Origin: Gerris lacustris
Taxonomy: Eukaryota; Arthropoda; Insecta; Hemiptera; Gerridae
Length of the DNA stretch: 64,000 nucleotides
NCBI GenBank assembly: GCA_951217055.1
Contig: OX578286.1
Span: 7,852,033-7,916,032, forward strand
Direction: 5' to 3'
Shown: positions 1 through 11,039 of the stretch, piece by piece
How positions within the stretch are numbered: the first letter of the stretch is position 1
How the letters are laid out: every line of letters begins with the position of its first letter
Notes under the pieces: generated by a model
Database searches by the model: none
Seen by the model: the letters and a program-made list of their open reading frames with translations, nothing else
What the model was told of the DNA's origin: nothing
Program-made: the position numbers and the translations under genes

Positions 1-355
1 AAAAAAATGTATTTTTAAAAAAAAAACAAAAACTTCATACACATCGTCTAAAGTAGGTACAATTGAAACAGACATGTAAAATTTGAACCTGATACAAGCA
101 GAAGTTTTTGTGTAGTGAAGTGATTCAATTTGTAATAATTGAAAAGATGTGTGGTTAGTTGACTAGTAAGAATGCAGGGTGCTATAATACGCTCGCTTCA
201 ATGACACTGATTAAAAATCATTTGGAGCAAGACGTTTTTAAAACCGTTGTTTTAAAAACTGTATAATAAAAACTACTTTTATAACTATGAAAATATTATA
301 TAAACTATTATTATAAAATTAACAAGAACTATTGGTTATTTATTATTAAACTTAC
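1..355. other. AT-rich flank, probable intron of the MADF gene
   Basis: No coding signal is visible. On the minus strand this lies directly downstream of the GTAAGT donor of the MADF exon, so it should be the start of intron 1. The rest of that gene would lie left of the window. Confidence 0.4.
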
Positions 356-518
356 CAGATCTTTCCATACACTCTGCAACCTCTTTCCAAATATTGTCCT
401 TAACTCGTGTATCTCGGTACATCGAACGCTGTAAATCGAAAATAGCTCCATGTTTCCGCACTGATTCGATGAGCTTTTCATCTTCCTCAGAGGAAAAATA
501 CAGCTTATTGGAAGACAT
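356..518 (-). CDS. MADF-domain protein, first coding exon (partial)
   Basis: MADF domains are Myb-like DNA-binding modules found in many insect transcription regulators. The first ATG is at 518-516 with an A at -3 (AACATG). About 54 codons follow, beginning MSSNKLYFSSEEDEKLIESV. The pattern is acidic residues, then LIESVRKHGAIFDL, a short spacer, and DNIWKEVAECM. This matches the first two helices of a MADF domain (LI..V..hP.LWD ... W..IA). The exon ends in ATCTG followed by the donor GTAAGT, so the third helix must be in the next exon, left of the window. The ATG was preferred over upstream in-frame non-ATG codons. The promoter-like region at 641-820 lies just upstream. Family assignment is from pattern only. 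MADF domains also occur in some transposon-encoded proteins (PIF/Harbinger, ISL2EU), so a transposon origin is not excluded. Confidence 0.6.
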
Positions 519-640
519 GTTCACTAAATAATAAATCAACACAAAAGCAGAAGCGGCACTGTTTTTTCGTTCGCGGCAAGATTGTCTTTATCCGCCCTTT
601 TAAAACTATGAAGAAAATCCTTTTATTTATATTTCTCCTA

Positions 641-820
641 TTTGAACAAAACGGCGGGAAAAAAACAGCGGGAGCCAATGAAAATGTTTCATTTTTAGCG
701 CTAGTAGTTACAATCCGTCTTCTCCCCCTTCTGTAGAGCGGGCATTTCTCTCATTTGAAGAAACCGGCGGGAAATAAAGGGCGGGGACCAATGAAATCGA
801 GGGTGTTTTAGCGCGAGTAA
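641..820 (-). promoter_or_regulatory. Duplicated promoter module with E2F-like and CCAAT sites
   Basis: Two similar modules start at 641 and 754, an exact 113-bp offset. Each contains, in order, TTTGAA, GGCGGGAAA (minus strand TTTCCCGCC, an E2F-type site, at 653 and 766), a CCAAT box (675 and 788) and TTTTAGCGC (about 693 and 807). They lie 120-300 bp upstream of the MADF exon start and are GC-rich against an AT-rich background. E2F and CCAAT function is inferred from motifs. Confidence 0.5.
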
Positions 821-1320
821 TTGTCCTTTCCCTACGGATATTCTGCCTCTACAAGCAAGCAAGCCAGAATACGCCTTGTTCTAAACGGCGAGAAACAATT
901 CTCACTTCTCGTGGTTTTCTTTAAATTTATAATTCTGCTGGATTCATATCGAATAAAGGCAAGTGAAATATCTATTTAAATGAAACAATAAATATTCTGT
1001 TTTTTTGGTTCCATTTGAGTAATTTAATAATTAATATATTTATATTATATATATTTATATATTATATATATTTATTTTATAATATATCTATCTATATTAT
1101 TAAAAAAGTTTTGTAAACAAATGAGTTCAGTGAGAGTGATATATACTTAACTGTGTGTGAGAGAGTTAGGAGATACCAAGGTGTAGTCTGGGGGGGGGGG
1201 GGGGAAAGAGGGAGCTTGAGAGTGATATACTAAACTGAGTGTAGACAGGGTGAGAGAGATATATTCCTCCGAGAAAGGGGTTTGGGGGGTAAGGGGGAGC
1301 TTAAGAGTGGTATATTAGAA

Positions 1321-2134
1321 CAGGGGTGCCCAACCTTTTTTAATCAGGGGCCACATTGTCAACATTTAGAGGGAAGGCGGGCCGGGGGCCGGTGGTGTAC
1401 CGGGGGGGGGGGGCCTCCCCCAGAAAATTTTAGAATTTTTACCCTCATAAAACACGTTTTTATGCTTCCTAGAAGGTTAATTTTCCGTTTTGGTTTTAGC
1501 TGAAAAACCATGTTAATAAAGTTTTTTTCTGTTACCAGCCTAGTTTTACTTAGAAAATAAAACACTCAAATATGTATTAAAATGATTGTAATTAACCACT
1601 CGACGTATAAAAATACAACAATAGCAGTATGAATTACAAAAAATGTAGTCTTTCATTTTACAAAGTTATTAATCAAAATATAAAGTTTGTATGTAACCTA
1701 GCTTCAGTGAGATGGTTGAAACTGCTTTGCACTTGTACTTAAAATGTCTTTACACTTAGGCTCAAAAATGGTTGTACCAATCATTTATAACGATTTTAAG
1801 TGTTCATCTGTGAGGGAAGACCGGAATTTTGATTTAATGTAATTAATTTTTGAAAATGTTTGTTCGCAAATATAGGTCGAGCCAAACACTGAGAACATGG
1901 TACGAGCAAACATTTTTAAGTTTTTGAAATCTTCATTGGGCAAGGCGCTGTAGAATGGCAACAGATCTCCGTTTTCCACATATTCCAATGTTGCTGGGCA
2001 ACATCAGCTGGGCTGTTCGGCATTAGGAAATTAATATATTTTAGATTCTCTGAATCCTTGTAAATTCTTCGTTTTTATGGCAACACGGCGGGCCACATAA
2101 AATCGTCTCGCGGGCCGTAGGTTGGGCACCCCTG
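1321..2134. mobile_element. Non-autonomous hAT element
   Basis: It has perfect 16-bp terminal inverted repeats (CAGGGGTGCCCAACCT) and a perfect 8-bp target duplication TATTAGAA (1313-1320 and 2135-2142). GC-rich subterminal GCGGGCC motifs lie at both ends. It retains a transposase C-terminal fragment on the minus strand and is an internal-deletion derivative. Confidence 0.93.
1785..1988 (-). pseudogene. hAT transposase C-terminal (dimerisation) fragment
   Basis: The reading frame contains FGSTYICEQTFSKINYIKSK followed by RSSLTDEHLKSL. This is the conserved C-terminal dimerisation region of hAT transposases related to GTF2IRD2/ZBED-type proteins. Only about 65 residues remain inside the 814-bp element, and the catalytic core is absent. 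It is a fossil of the transposase that once mobilised the element. Confidence 0.85.
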
Positions 2135-2425
2135 TATTAGAATGTCAGCAAGAAAAGGAAAGTAGAGAGTAGTGCGCATGCCCCCACTACCTCAGCCACT
2201 CTCCTACATCCCTTCTCATTCCATAGTATGCACACACCTTGCAAAAAATATCGCTAAATCAGTCCTTCTTAGGACTTTCTATATAACGTGATATTTTACT
2301 GCATGTGTGTTTTTTGTCATCATTGAAAAGAAACATGAGATCAATTTTAATGCTTCACTTTCGACGTGGCAGCGGCCGCTTTTAGGGGGTTGACGAGCGA
2401 AGCGAGTAGGGGCGGAGCCCCCTAG

Positions 2426-3099
2426 TTTATATTATATATATTTATGATATTACATTATATTATATCAATTAAATTAAATTATATTATGATATAGTATTTA
2501 TAATACTAATTTATTCAAGTAATTTTTAACTTTGAATTGGTTCGTTTATTTTAATTTATCCTCCCAGTTTGACCGCCACAGCCTGGTTTCTCTAGCACTG
2601 CATTGCTAGGATCGCCAGCGACTGCGAGTATGACTGCTCCTGGAGCAGACGGCTGCAATCGCTCAGCGATCGACGTTAGCGTCTCTAGCGACTATCGTTA
2701 GAGTCGCTTGCCTAGATAAACAGTTACATGTAAACTCAGAAGAGGAGTCCTAAGCGATAGTCGCTGTGCACGTTTCACAGCCGTTTCAAATTCGCCTACG
2801 CTCGCCCTATCAAAGTTATCACCAAAGAATTATATATTTTTGTAATCAGCTCGACGTACCCTTTCATATGATACTCCTCACGGTGTCGAAAAAAAATAAA
2901 AAAATTTTAACCCTTAAGGCACACAGTTTAGTTTAGCTGGGTGTGTGCTCTGAGTGTCAGGCCTTGGCGAGAAGGGAAGGGGTGCAGACATCTTCATCTT
3001 AACCCATGGGCGCCCATATGAATTTTTGTAGAGGGGGGCCACCGAGAGGGGAGGGAAGCACCACCGGGTAGAGGGGGGGGGGGGGGGGCTAGGTATTCT
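2426..3099. other. Intergenic; partial P-family repeat
   Basis: 2426-2560 is AT-rich. 2560-2770 is a GC-richer stretch with repeated AGCGAC and an inverted pair AGCGACTATCG / CGATAGTCGCT. 2770-2905 is a reverse-oriented fragment of the repeat at 61796-62487, sharing the segment around TATCAAAGTTAT and CACGGTGTCG. A 16-G run lies at 3073-3088. I see no gene. Confidence 0.5.
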
Positions 3100-3342
3100 G
3101 GCACTTCTTTAAATTGTTAATTGTTACTCTCCTTATATAAAAACAATGAGGGAGTAACAATCTAAAGAAGGTGTATGGAATGTTCATCTTTAAACTGTTA
3201 CTCCCCTTATTAAAACAGAAGTATGATATTCCTTTGTCCCGAAGTATACATTGGATAAAACATCCCATTATTAAATGGTTATTTAGTCAAAGTCATTTAC
3301 ATTCTAAAACAACATAGGGGAGTAACAATCTAAAGAAGTACC
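3100..3342. mobile_element. MITE, ACTTCTTTAGATTGTTACTCCCC family, copy 1
   Basis: It begins GGCACTTCTTTAAATTGTTA and ends in the inverted form TAACAATCTAAAGAAGTACC, about 243 bp in all. A second inverted motif pair lies inside. Flanks GGTATTCT and AGTATTCT match at 7 of 8 bases, suggesting an 8-9 bp duplication. The better duplication at 52557-52790 defines the family. Confidence 0.75.
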
Positions 3343-4737
3343 AGTATTCTTTGCCTTTCTTGTTTTCTGAGTTTTAAATTTTGGAGATTTTAGTCTATGA
3401 AAAACGTGTTTTTAGGCCCTAAAAATCGAACTTCTAGTTTAGTGTGGTAGGTCAAAATATTAAAATTAAGTAAAATTCTTTAAGTTTCCTTTGAATTTTT
3501 AAAATTTAGTGAAGTGAAGTTTGATTCTTTACTACTGAGCAAGAACGGATACAGCTATAGTTTGCATAAAGTTATTATAAAAAATTAAAAAGTGTCAAAT
3601 GTTGAAAGAAAACTATTTATTTAGTACATCTATAGGACGAATTGACTATTTTAATCTAATTTATATCGGTGTAAAAGACGTTAATTTCATTTTTATTTCT
3701 CTTTTTCATTTCTTTTTTAGGGTTTCGTTGGTAAAACCAAAAAAATAAACCCTTAAATAGTTTCGTTCCTGTGTCTGTCACTCAGTACTGTTCCAATAAC
3801 TTTTGAATCAAAAGAGATAGAAACATGAAACTTTCCAGTGTTATAACGATCGTTTTGACGCGCACACAGAAAAAATATAGCGAACTCAAAACTATCAGCT
3901 GTTAAAATTCAAAATGCCGGATAATTCAAGTCACGCGAAAAAAAATAATATTTTAAAACTTTTGAGTGGGGTATCAAATTAAAGGTATTGATTAACCTGA
4001 TGATAAGGTAAAGAAGAAGTGTCTAAGTTAAATATTAAATGCTAAACTTTTAAGTATTTAGGTATTAATAACCTATTAATAAGAGTTTTCATAAAACTTA
4101 TGGTAACTGTTTATTAAGAGTAAAAGCCAAAATAGCGTAAAAAGTGATTTTCAGACTTGAAATTTACAATTTTTTTCCAGGGGAGTGTACCCCATGTCCC
4201 CTTGGGGGTTGTAACACTTTTTTTATATGATTTTTATCCCCCCTAATGATTTTAATAAAATTTAGGGCGGATTTTAGTGTAAGTCTATCTTTAGTTTTAG
4301 TGTAGTTTATTTATTGTCATTAGGTCTAGGTTTAGTTTTTTTGTTTTCACTTTTTATATGGGTAACCCTGAAGGGGTGATAACAGCTGGGGAGTTTTTGT
4401 TGAGTCAGAAGGAGAGTGAGTTGTCAGAGAGCTTCTAGCATGAAACTACCTCCTTGCTAAGTTTTTAAAGTTTAAGTTTAGGGCTGTTCTCACCTACGGT
4501 GGATTAAGAAGGAGCCAAACTTCCAGGATTGCGGAAACTATCAGGGTTTCGTAGGTCTCCGCTACTGCTACCTTAAAACTACGCAGTGTAGCCAACAGAC
4601 GGTTAAGCTAGAGCACTGCAATCATCAGTCATCAACTTTTGAGGTTGGCCAAAATTATACTTTATATGACCTTTCAAAACAGCACTTTTATGCATTTCTG
4701 AGGTCAAATTGAATATGAGGTGAATGTAAAAATATGT
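3343..4737. other. Intergenic, no gene seen
   Basis: No coding signal is visible. Around 3719-3800 is a motif (AGGGTTTCGTTGGTAAAACC, then ACCCTT and CTGTGTCTGTC) resembling the start of the repeat at 61796, so part of this is probably an old copy of that family. The remainder is AT-rich. Confidence 0.4.
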
Positions 4738-4855
4738 ATTAAAAAAAAAAAATTACGGCTTATTTTTTTTTTTTTTTTTTTTTTTCTCTCTATTGGGTGT
4801 GGGCCAGCCTGGGGGGGGGGGGGGGGGGGGCACGTGCCCCCCCCTAGATATGCCA
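4738..4855. repeat. Homopolymer-rich hAT-like end
   Basis: Poly-A and poly-T runs are followed by a run of 20 G (4811-4830), CACGTGCCCCCCC and TAGATATGCCACTG. The end resembles the CAGTGGCGCACC...GGGGCACGTGCCCCCC terminus of the hAT element at 25555. Only one end is recognisable. Confidence 0.4.
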
Positions 4856-4949
4856 CTGGTGACCCTTATTACTTTATTAATTCAAATAAAAACCCCTTTT
4901 AAAATTAATTGAAAACAAAACCTCAAAAATCGGTCCAAGACAACTCAGA

Positions 4950-5512
4950 CAAACTCACATATACGAGTTCATAATTACTTAGCCCATTGCTTTCCGTTTA
5001 TTAGTTTTCTGAGGTACATTTAATTATTATTGAGCACTTTATTAAAATGTATCATCAAAATAACTTCTCCTGGGCGGGGAATCGAACCCGGCCTCTCTCG
5101 GTTCGCGTTTAAAGCTATTTTCTCAGGAACTAGATTTTTACCGGGATAGCGGCTTATATCGTTGGATTCATATATAAAAGGACTAAATTTTAGAATGGTT
5201 TAATCAAAATCGTCGGAACCGTTTTCGAGAAATATTTTTTTTCAGACTTTTTGGGCGGTAGCGCCCCCAAATGTGGAGCTGAAATTTATTTCTCGATTTC
5301 ACCTCGGGGTATGCTTTTTCTGAACATGTATGCCAAATTTCGTCAAAATCAGCCTAGTATAGCTTAGGCTCCAGGCGTCTGTACAGACGACAGACAATAG
5401 ACAGACATTTTTTAAAAACCCCTTTTTTAGACTCAGGGGACCTCAAAACGTGTATATCCATCAAAATCAAATTTCTGCGCCATCACAATATTTTCTCTTC
5501 ATATGAGAAAGT
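4950..5512 (-). mobile_element. R-family repeat, copy 1 (CTTTCTCATATA ends)
   Basis: About 560 bp, matching the copies at 31147-31760 and 31947-32520. Those end in inverted CTTTCTCATATA; here the left end has decayed. The body contains GGTTCGATTCCCCGCCC on the minus strand, which matches a pol III B box, and a segment near TGAACATGTATGCCAAATTT. Non-coding. Class II or tRNA-derived origin is unresolved. Confidence 0.6.
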
Positions 5513-5550
5513 AAAAATACAATACACAAAATAAGAATGAGACATAATAT

Positions 5551-6620
5551 TACTACGTTTCTATTATAGTCCACAGGCCACCATAAGAAGTGAGTCGCTG
5601 ATTGATAAAGTTTTCTTACCTTATGGAATCGCTTATTTATGCCGTGTCCACCGATGAATTGGGTATATGGCAACTGGGGGCTGGGCCATTTCTTTTTTGT
5701 TGACATGCCAAACTTGCCCTTCTGCGGGAACATTGAAAAGAGATAGATAAAGTTTTGATTTTCACAGGATCGTTTAATTAAATTATTTCCAAAACAGTGG
5801 TACACGTGGCCACCGATAAGAGTGGGCCGTTTGGGGTGGCCACCGCCCCAAACATATTGCTCTGCGAAGACGTTGAAAAGAAAAGGGCCCACTCTTATCG
5901 CTGGCCACCTTTACCACTGTTTTTTAAATAATTTAATTAAACGATCCTGTGAAAATCAAAGCTTTATCTATCTCTTTTCAATGTTCCCGCAGAAGGGCAA
6001 GTTTGGCATGTCAACAAAAAAGAAATGGCCCAGCACCCAGTTGCCATATACCCAATTCATCGGTGGACACGGCATAAATAAGCGATTGCATAAGGTAAGA
6101 AAACTTTATCAATCAGCGACTCACTTCTTATGGTGGCCTGTGGACTATTAGCTTGCTTTCTTGTTTGTTTGTTTGTTTGTCCGGTACAAATCTGGCAATC
6201 GATTTCTAACTAACTTCCCGAATAGCTAGACATTTGAAACTTTTAGCATAGCTCAGAACACTATGACAATGCATTATTTTTATACTTTTAGCCATCTTTC
6301 GGCAGAATTTAATTGGTTTTCAGCAAATTTTGCTCTACGGAAAGATAGTTCGAAAAAAATCCGCAAGTTATTTTATTTGTTTTGCCATGTCTCATATTTA
6401 CGCAATCTTCATTTTGACGGGTCTCAAATTTGTGATAGATAAACATTGAATGACAGCAAAACAGGAAATATCGATTATATTATTTATCGATTATATTATT
6501 TATATTATTTCAAATATGTCGATGGCACGCTTTAGATTTGGTGTTGGGGAGATCCGTTGTACAAAGATTTGTCCTTTTATAGGTTTAAGATCAGCTCTCT
6601 AGATGGTTGTCATTTATGTG
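5551..6620 (+). mobile_element. T-family repeat (TACTACG start), interrupted
   Basis: It begins TACTACGTTTCTATTA and, after the foldback insertion, resumes at 6148 with TTAGCTTGCTTTCTTG and GTTTGTTTGTTTG. It matches 7680-8600 and, reversed, 33676-34311. The uninterrupted copy at 7693 reads TACTACGTTTTTATTAG and so serves as the empty site for the insertion. Confidence 0.6.
5567..6147. mobile_element. Foldback element family B (TAGTCCACAGG), copy 1
   Basis: Two arms of about 250 bp are near-perfect inverted copies around a short GC-rich centre (about 5820-5890, GGGCCGTTTGGGGTGG). The ends are TAGTCCACAGGCC and GGCCTGTGGACTA. It is flanked by TTA on both sides (5564-5566 and 6148-6150). Comparison with the uninterrupted T repeat supports a 3-bp duplication. 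Open frames inside arise from the palindrome and are not genes. Confidence 0.88.
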
Positions 6621-7679
6621 AAGTAAATAAATTCGGAACTATTTTTGTTTTCTCTAACATATATATATAACAATTATATATTATATAACAATAACAATTA
6701 TATTATTCCCCCGGAACCCCCTACAAAACTTCCCCCCGTTTTTTAGATTTTATATACGGTAACCCTAGTAATAACGTAGGCCGGTGGATGACCACTTCTA
6801 GGAGTTATTTGTACTGGGGCCCCATAGAAAGCACTATAAAAATATATATATATTTATCATTAAGAAGTTACAGATTAAGTTAATTTACTTTCTACAAGAA
6901 TTATTATTATTATTTTATTTCATATTTTTTTTGTTTCTTTGTGACTGTACAATATTATTTTCTTTACCGACTGGGGAGTAAACAAAGCCTGTTTACCCAG
7001 ATTTCATTAAAAGTGTTTTTATTCAAATTGTTTTATTGTTTTATTTTAGGGGCTTTAATAAGTTCTCCAATGAAGTTTCCTTATTCCCTCAATTTATCGT
7101 TAAAAACTGTTTCCCCATTCCCCAGTTTTCTCACACCTCCCTTCTCTATTAAGCCACTAGGTGGTTTAATAGGTTTTTATATTTTATTATTTATTTTCTT
7201 TTATTTCCTGGATTATTCTTTCATCATCCTTATTCTTACCCTTTTGAACGGGGTGGCGCCCAAATTCCCCAGTTATACCTCAGACAGATTTACCCCTCCC
7301 TACTGCCGACTGAGTTGGGGGAAAAAAATACTCAATTAGAATTGTCCTTGATTATTAAGGCTATAGGGTATTCCATAACTCGGTAAGTGGGGAACCCAGT
7401 AGACCTGTTGGCATTGGGCGGGACCCAGGGTGGCTTTCGGTGACCCTGCATAAAGTAATAGGTGTGCTGCAGCTATTGGCTAATATTGTTATAATGTGGT
7501 GCAGGCTAAAAAAGTTTGAGAAACACTGCAGTAGAGGGTTGATTGTACGAACAATGTTGTATAGGGTGGTTCGAATTATCAAAATTCCCTAAATAAAAAG
7601 AAAGATGTAAAATAAATCAATCGTATGTGTACAAATAGCATCTTCGTTCATTTATCTATAGTAGGTACATATTATTGAA
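6621..7679. other. Intergenic with a lone hAT-like end
   Basis: No supported gene. An open frame of 132 codons at 6941-7339 (plus) is hydrophobic and low in complexity, and I do not recognise it. The sequence ending TTTGAGAAACACTG at about 7530 is the mirror of a common hAT terminus (CAGTGTTTCTCAAA), but its partner end was not found. A diverged pogo-like stretch may follow at 7366-7590. Confidence 0.4.
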
Positions 7680-8600
7680 TAAAATACATTTTTACTACGT
7701 TTTTATTAGTTTGATTTCTTGTTTGTTTGTTTGTTTGTCCAGTACAAATCTTCAATCAATTTTTAACTAACTCCCCGAGTAGCTAAACATTTGAAACTTT
7801 TAGAATAGCTCAGAACACGATGACAAAGCATTATTTTAATACTTTTAGCCATCTTTCAGCAGAATTTAATTAGTTTTCAGCAAATTTTGCTGTATGGAAA
7901 GTTAGGAAAAAAATCCGCAAGTTATTTTATTTGTTTTGACATATCCCATAGTATTTACAATTTTCATTTTGACGGGTTTCAAATTTGTGATTTTTTATTA
8001 AGAAGTAAACATTGAATGACAGCGAAAAGTAAACAAGGAAATAAATTAATTGACGTGTGACACCCAGGTTTGTTTACACTTGTGTCCTAGGTATAGGTTT
8101 AATTTTTCTGCATATATACTTCTTCACTTGAACACATTTTTCTTCTCTTACAATCCCTACACAGGGGCATATCAACAGTGGCGTACAAAGGTCTTTTGGC
8201 ACCCGGGGCAGAATACTATCTTGTCACCCCCACAGAAATGATGTTGGGTGTTTTTTTTTCTTTCTGCCACAATGACACCCCTTTAGGCTCATGGCACCCA
8301 GGGCTGTCCACCCCCTCCGCACCTGCCTTGGTACGCCACTGCATATCAATGGCACGGTTTATATTCGATGTTGGTGAGATCCGTTGTACAAAGATTTGTC
8401 CTTTTATAGGTTTAAGATCAGCTCTCTAGATGGTTGTCATTATTATGTGAGGTAAATAAATTCAGAACTATGTATTCTTTTTCACTAACATTATATATAA
8501 CAATGACAATTATATTATTATCAACATTACATATGATTCAACAGAAAATTTAAAAACGTAGTATATAAAAAGTTATTTTTATCTTGTAATTATTACAGCT
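7680..8600 (+). mobile_element. T-family repeat, copy 2, with nested hAT
   Basis: Shares TACTACGTTTTTATTAG, the GTTTGTTTGTTTG stretch and the segment CAACGGATCTC (here reversed) with 5551-6620 and 33676-34311. It is interrupted by the small hAT at 8176-8341. The boundaries are approximate. The right end is near CTTGTAATTATTAC. Confidence 0.6.
8176..8341. mobile_element. Small hAT MITE
   Basis: 166 bp. Inverted ends CAGTGGCGTAC and GTACGCCACTG, and a perfect 8-bp duplication CATATCAA (8168-8175 and 8342-8349). The interior is rich in GGCACCC motifs. It sits in a T-family repeat, and other T copies lack it. Confidence 0.93.
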
Positions 8601-8698
8601 AACATCACTCTTTTTAAGAATTAATTGAGCGCTGGCTTTTGATTTTTTCCCCCATGAAGCCAGTTTGGATAATTGAACGTTCAGATAACTGATGTTTG

Positions 8699-8856
8699 CA
8701 GGGGTCAACCGGGTCAAGCTGACCCGGGCGCCACGTCTAGGGGCGCCGCCAGACCCCCTTCTTAACTACTAGGTGAATTTGGCAATAAGGGGGGGGGGGG
8801 GGGGGGCGCCAAAGATGCCTTTGACCCGGGCGCCTAAACCCCTAGGGACGGCCCTG
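8699..8856. mobile_element. Small hAT MITE with 18-G run
   Basis: 158 bp with ends CAGGG/CCCTG and a perfect 8-bp duplication GATGTTTG (8691-8698 and 8857-8864). The interior has GACCCGGGCGCC repeats and a run of 18 G at 8789-8806. The termini are only weakly inverted beyond the first bases. Confidence 0.85.
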
Positions 8857-8979
8857 GATGTTTGGATTATCAATGCTCTACTTATATTTCTGTTTTTATT
8901 TGCTTGTTACAAAAAATATTTGGTAAAACTGACCATTTCTTTATCTGGCCAAAGGTTTAGTTCCAGGGATGCTGGTCAA

Positions 8980-9578
8980 CCCTTAAATGCTAAAGGTAAT
9001 TGGATGGCTGGTATTACTAAACCTTCGTCGATTTGACTAACATTTGCAGAAAATACATTTTTTTGGGTTGAAACTACACTTTTATAAAGAGAAAACTATT
9101 AAGAACTCATTATTAAATCTTTTAGTGAGATATACAAACATTTTATGACAAATAACTTAGTAGGAACATCAGAATAATCTGAAATGGAGTGAATATTAAG
9201 GCACCAGGTCCTATGCCCCAGGCCTAAAGCCCTAGGCCCTATGCTAAATGCTCCAGGCTCCAAGTTACCAGCCACTGGTCTCTGACCCTAGGCCCCTTAT
9301 CTTAGGCCCATTTTCCCAGGCTATAGGCTCATTCGAAGACCAATTAATTCCCTACGTTTATTACTAAACGTTAGTCGAATCGATGAAGTAGCTTTGACAG
9401 GAATTTGCCTGAAAACGAGTGTATGCTCAAAAGGACTTCTACCGCTACACTAGCAGGTGTGTTATTAACCAGTACAAGCACTACAGAAGGATGGGGTACC
9501 CATCACCATCGCATACGAGCATGAAAGGTTAAGGTTCAAACTGAGCTCGTCAAATCCACTACCATTAGCATTCCAGGG
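8980..9578. mobile_element. CCCTGGAATGCTAATGG element, copy 1
   Basis: About 599 bp, with diverged ends CCCTTAAATGCTAAAGG and CCATTAGCATTCCAGGG. The interior at 9200-9340 is a degenerate array of CCCTAGGCCC-type words. It closely matches 21402-21998. The right flank TTAA and left flank TCAA hint at a TTAA-targeting (piggyBac-like) element, but copy 2 has ATAA and TTTA flanks, so the class is uncertain. Confidence 0.7.
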
Positions 9579-10051
9579 TTAAGAGGTCTTTCTCTGTATC
9601 TTTATAATTTTAAAATTTAGTTGTACGCCTATTGAAATTAAAACCACTTAACCAACTCACTTAATTCTAGATTGTCGACTAACTCATGAATCAAATCATT
9701 GAATAAGTTAGTGAGTTGTGGCTTTTACTTGTGAAATAATTATGTGTAAAATAAGTACCTAGTTTTTGACTTACGGATAATCTAAGCTCTACTGTATTTC
9801 CCAACCACATGTAAGAAAAAAAACTGTTAAAAAATAGGAATTGAAAAAAAAAAAAATAATAATAATAATCATAACTGAGAATTCCTAAAGAAAACCTAGA
9901 CATGCACAGTTATTTTACTATTAACCAACTCTTACCATTTCTGTAACCAAATTTCCTGTACCAAAACCTGTAACCAATTTTTTTAATTACATATGACCAT
10001 TTTTAACTGTCACCTCTTTTAAAAAGGAACTATACATATTCCACAACCTCT
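9579..10051. other. Intergenic, no gene seen
   Basis: AT-rich sequence with short poly-A and AAT-repeat stretches. No motif recognised. Confidence 0.4.
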
Positions 10052-10473
10052 TAGTCCAGGAGATAGCGTGCAAAAATGTGTCTGACTAACATCAAGCTAG
10101 AAGTTTGTGTACAAGTTTATCTTTTGGTGCCTTTTAAGAATATGTTGTTGGCTAAGTTCATCTTCAGGACATAGCTTGGTAATAGGCATTTGAAAAAAAC
10201 AAACCGGTGGAGAGTGGTCATGTCCCGCCGTTTATGGGGGAAAATTTGATTTTTATGATCCTGAATACAAAATTAGTTAGTAGACCGAAAATCAAGTTTG
10301 TTAGTGTCACTCGATAGGTTAGTCATTCAAATATTACTCTAAATCAAAGCAGTCTCTTATCAAGCGACAAACTAATATCAACATGAATTTTGGTCTACTA
10401 ACAAATTTTGTACTCAGGATCATGAAAATCACATTGTCCTCCATAATGAGCGGGACATCGACGCTCTCCACCG

Positions 10474-10525
<52 letters not shown>

Positions 10526-10635
10526 CAAATTTAGCCAAACCACATATTCTTAAAAGGAACCAAAAGATAAACTTAAACACAAAATTCTAGCTTGATGTTA
10601 GTCAGACATTTTTTTGCACGCTATCTCCTGGACTA
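10052..10635. mobile_element. Foldback element family A (TAGTCCAGGAG), copy 1
   Basis: A palindrome with arms of about 280 bp. Ends TAGTCCAGGAGATAGCGTGC and its reverse complement. Flanked by TCT on both sides (10049-10051 and 10636-10638). The right arm contains a run of about 49 T (from 10477), which explains the poly-lysine frames on the minus strand. Confidence 0.9.
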
Positions 10636-11039
10636 TCTGTAAAAAATAACCACCTGATAAATTCTAGGGATTAAAAAAAGAAAAACATAATTGCACCGAT
10701 TTCAATATTTTTTTACTTGTATTGATGAAATATTTTATTTACAATATTATTTACAATTTTTAATATTTTGTCTGAAAAGAAGTGGAGTATTTATATATCT
10801 GTATTAGTATGTACAATTGTAATAAAAAGTGTTAGTATTAACAATTATTAAATTAATATTAGCTTGTGATTAATATAAATACATTAGATTTGATTTTTTA
10901 ATGAAAATATGTAATTTACAAGAATAGTTTTTTTTGCTTATATTAATTTTTATTTACATACAGTTATATTAAGTTTAATATATTTTAATATTTACAATTT
11001 TAATTATCCAAATATCAAGCATTTTAAATATCCAAATAT

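Larger units (their letters stand above)
1087..2425 (+). mobile_element. Probable Helitron, carrying a nested hAT element
   Basis: The right end at 2380-2425 has a GC-rich stem-loop (GGGGGTTGACGAGCG ... GGCGGAGCCCCCTAG) ending in CTAG followed by T. That is the usual Helitron 3' structure. A possible 5' end is A|TCTATCTATATT at 1086/1087, but this boundary is uncertain because the flank is AT-rich. There is no Rep/helicase coding, so it would be non-autonomous. The hAT element 1321-2134 is inserted inside it. Confidence 0.4.

Noticed and set aside
5467..6151. Frames on both strands of the foldback at 5567 sharing one peptide
   Set aside because: They mirror each other because the element is a palindrome.
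6941..7339. 132-codon hydrophobic frame
   Set aside because: Composition follows T-rich DNA, with no family resemblance and no splice or promoter context.
10334..10580. Poly-lysine frames
   Set aside because: Artefact of the long T run in the foldback arm.
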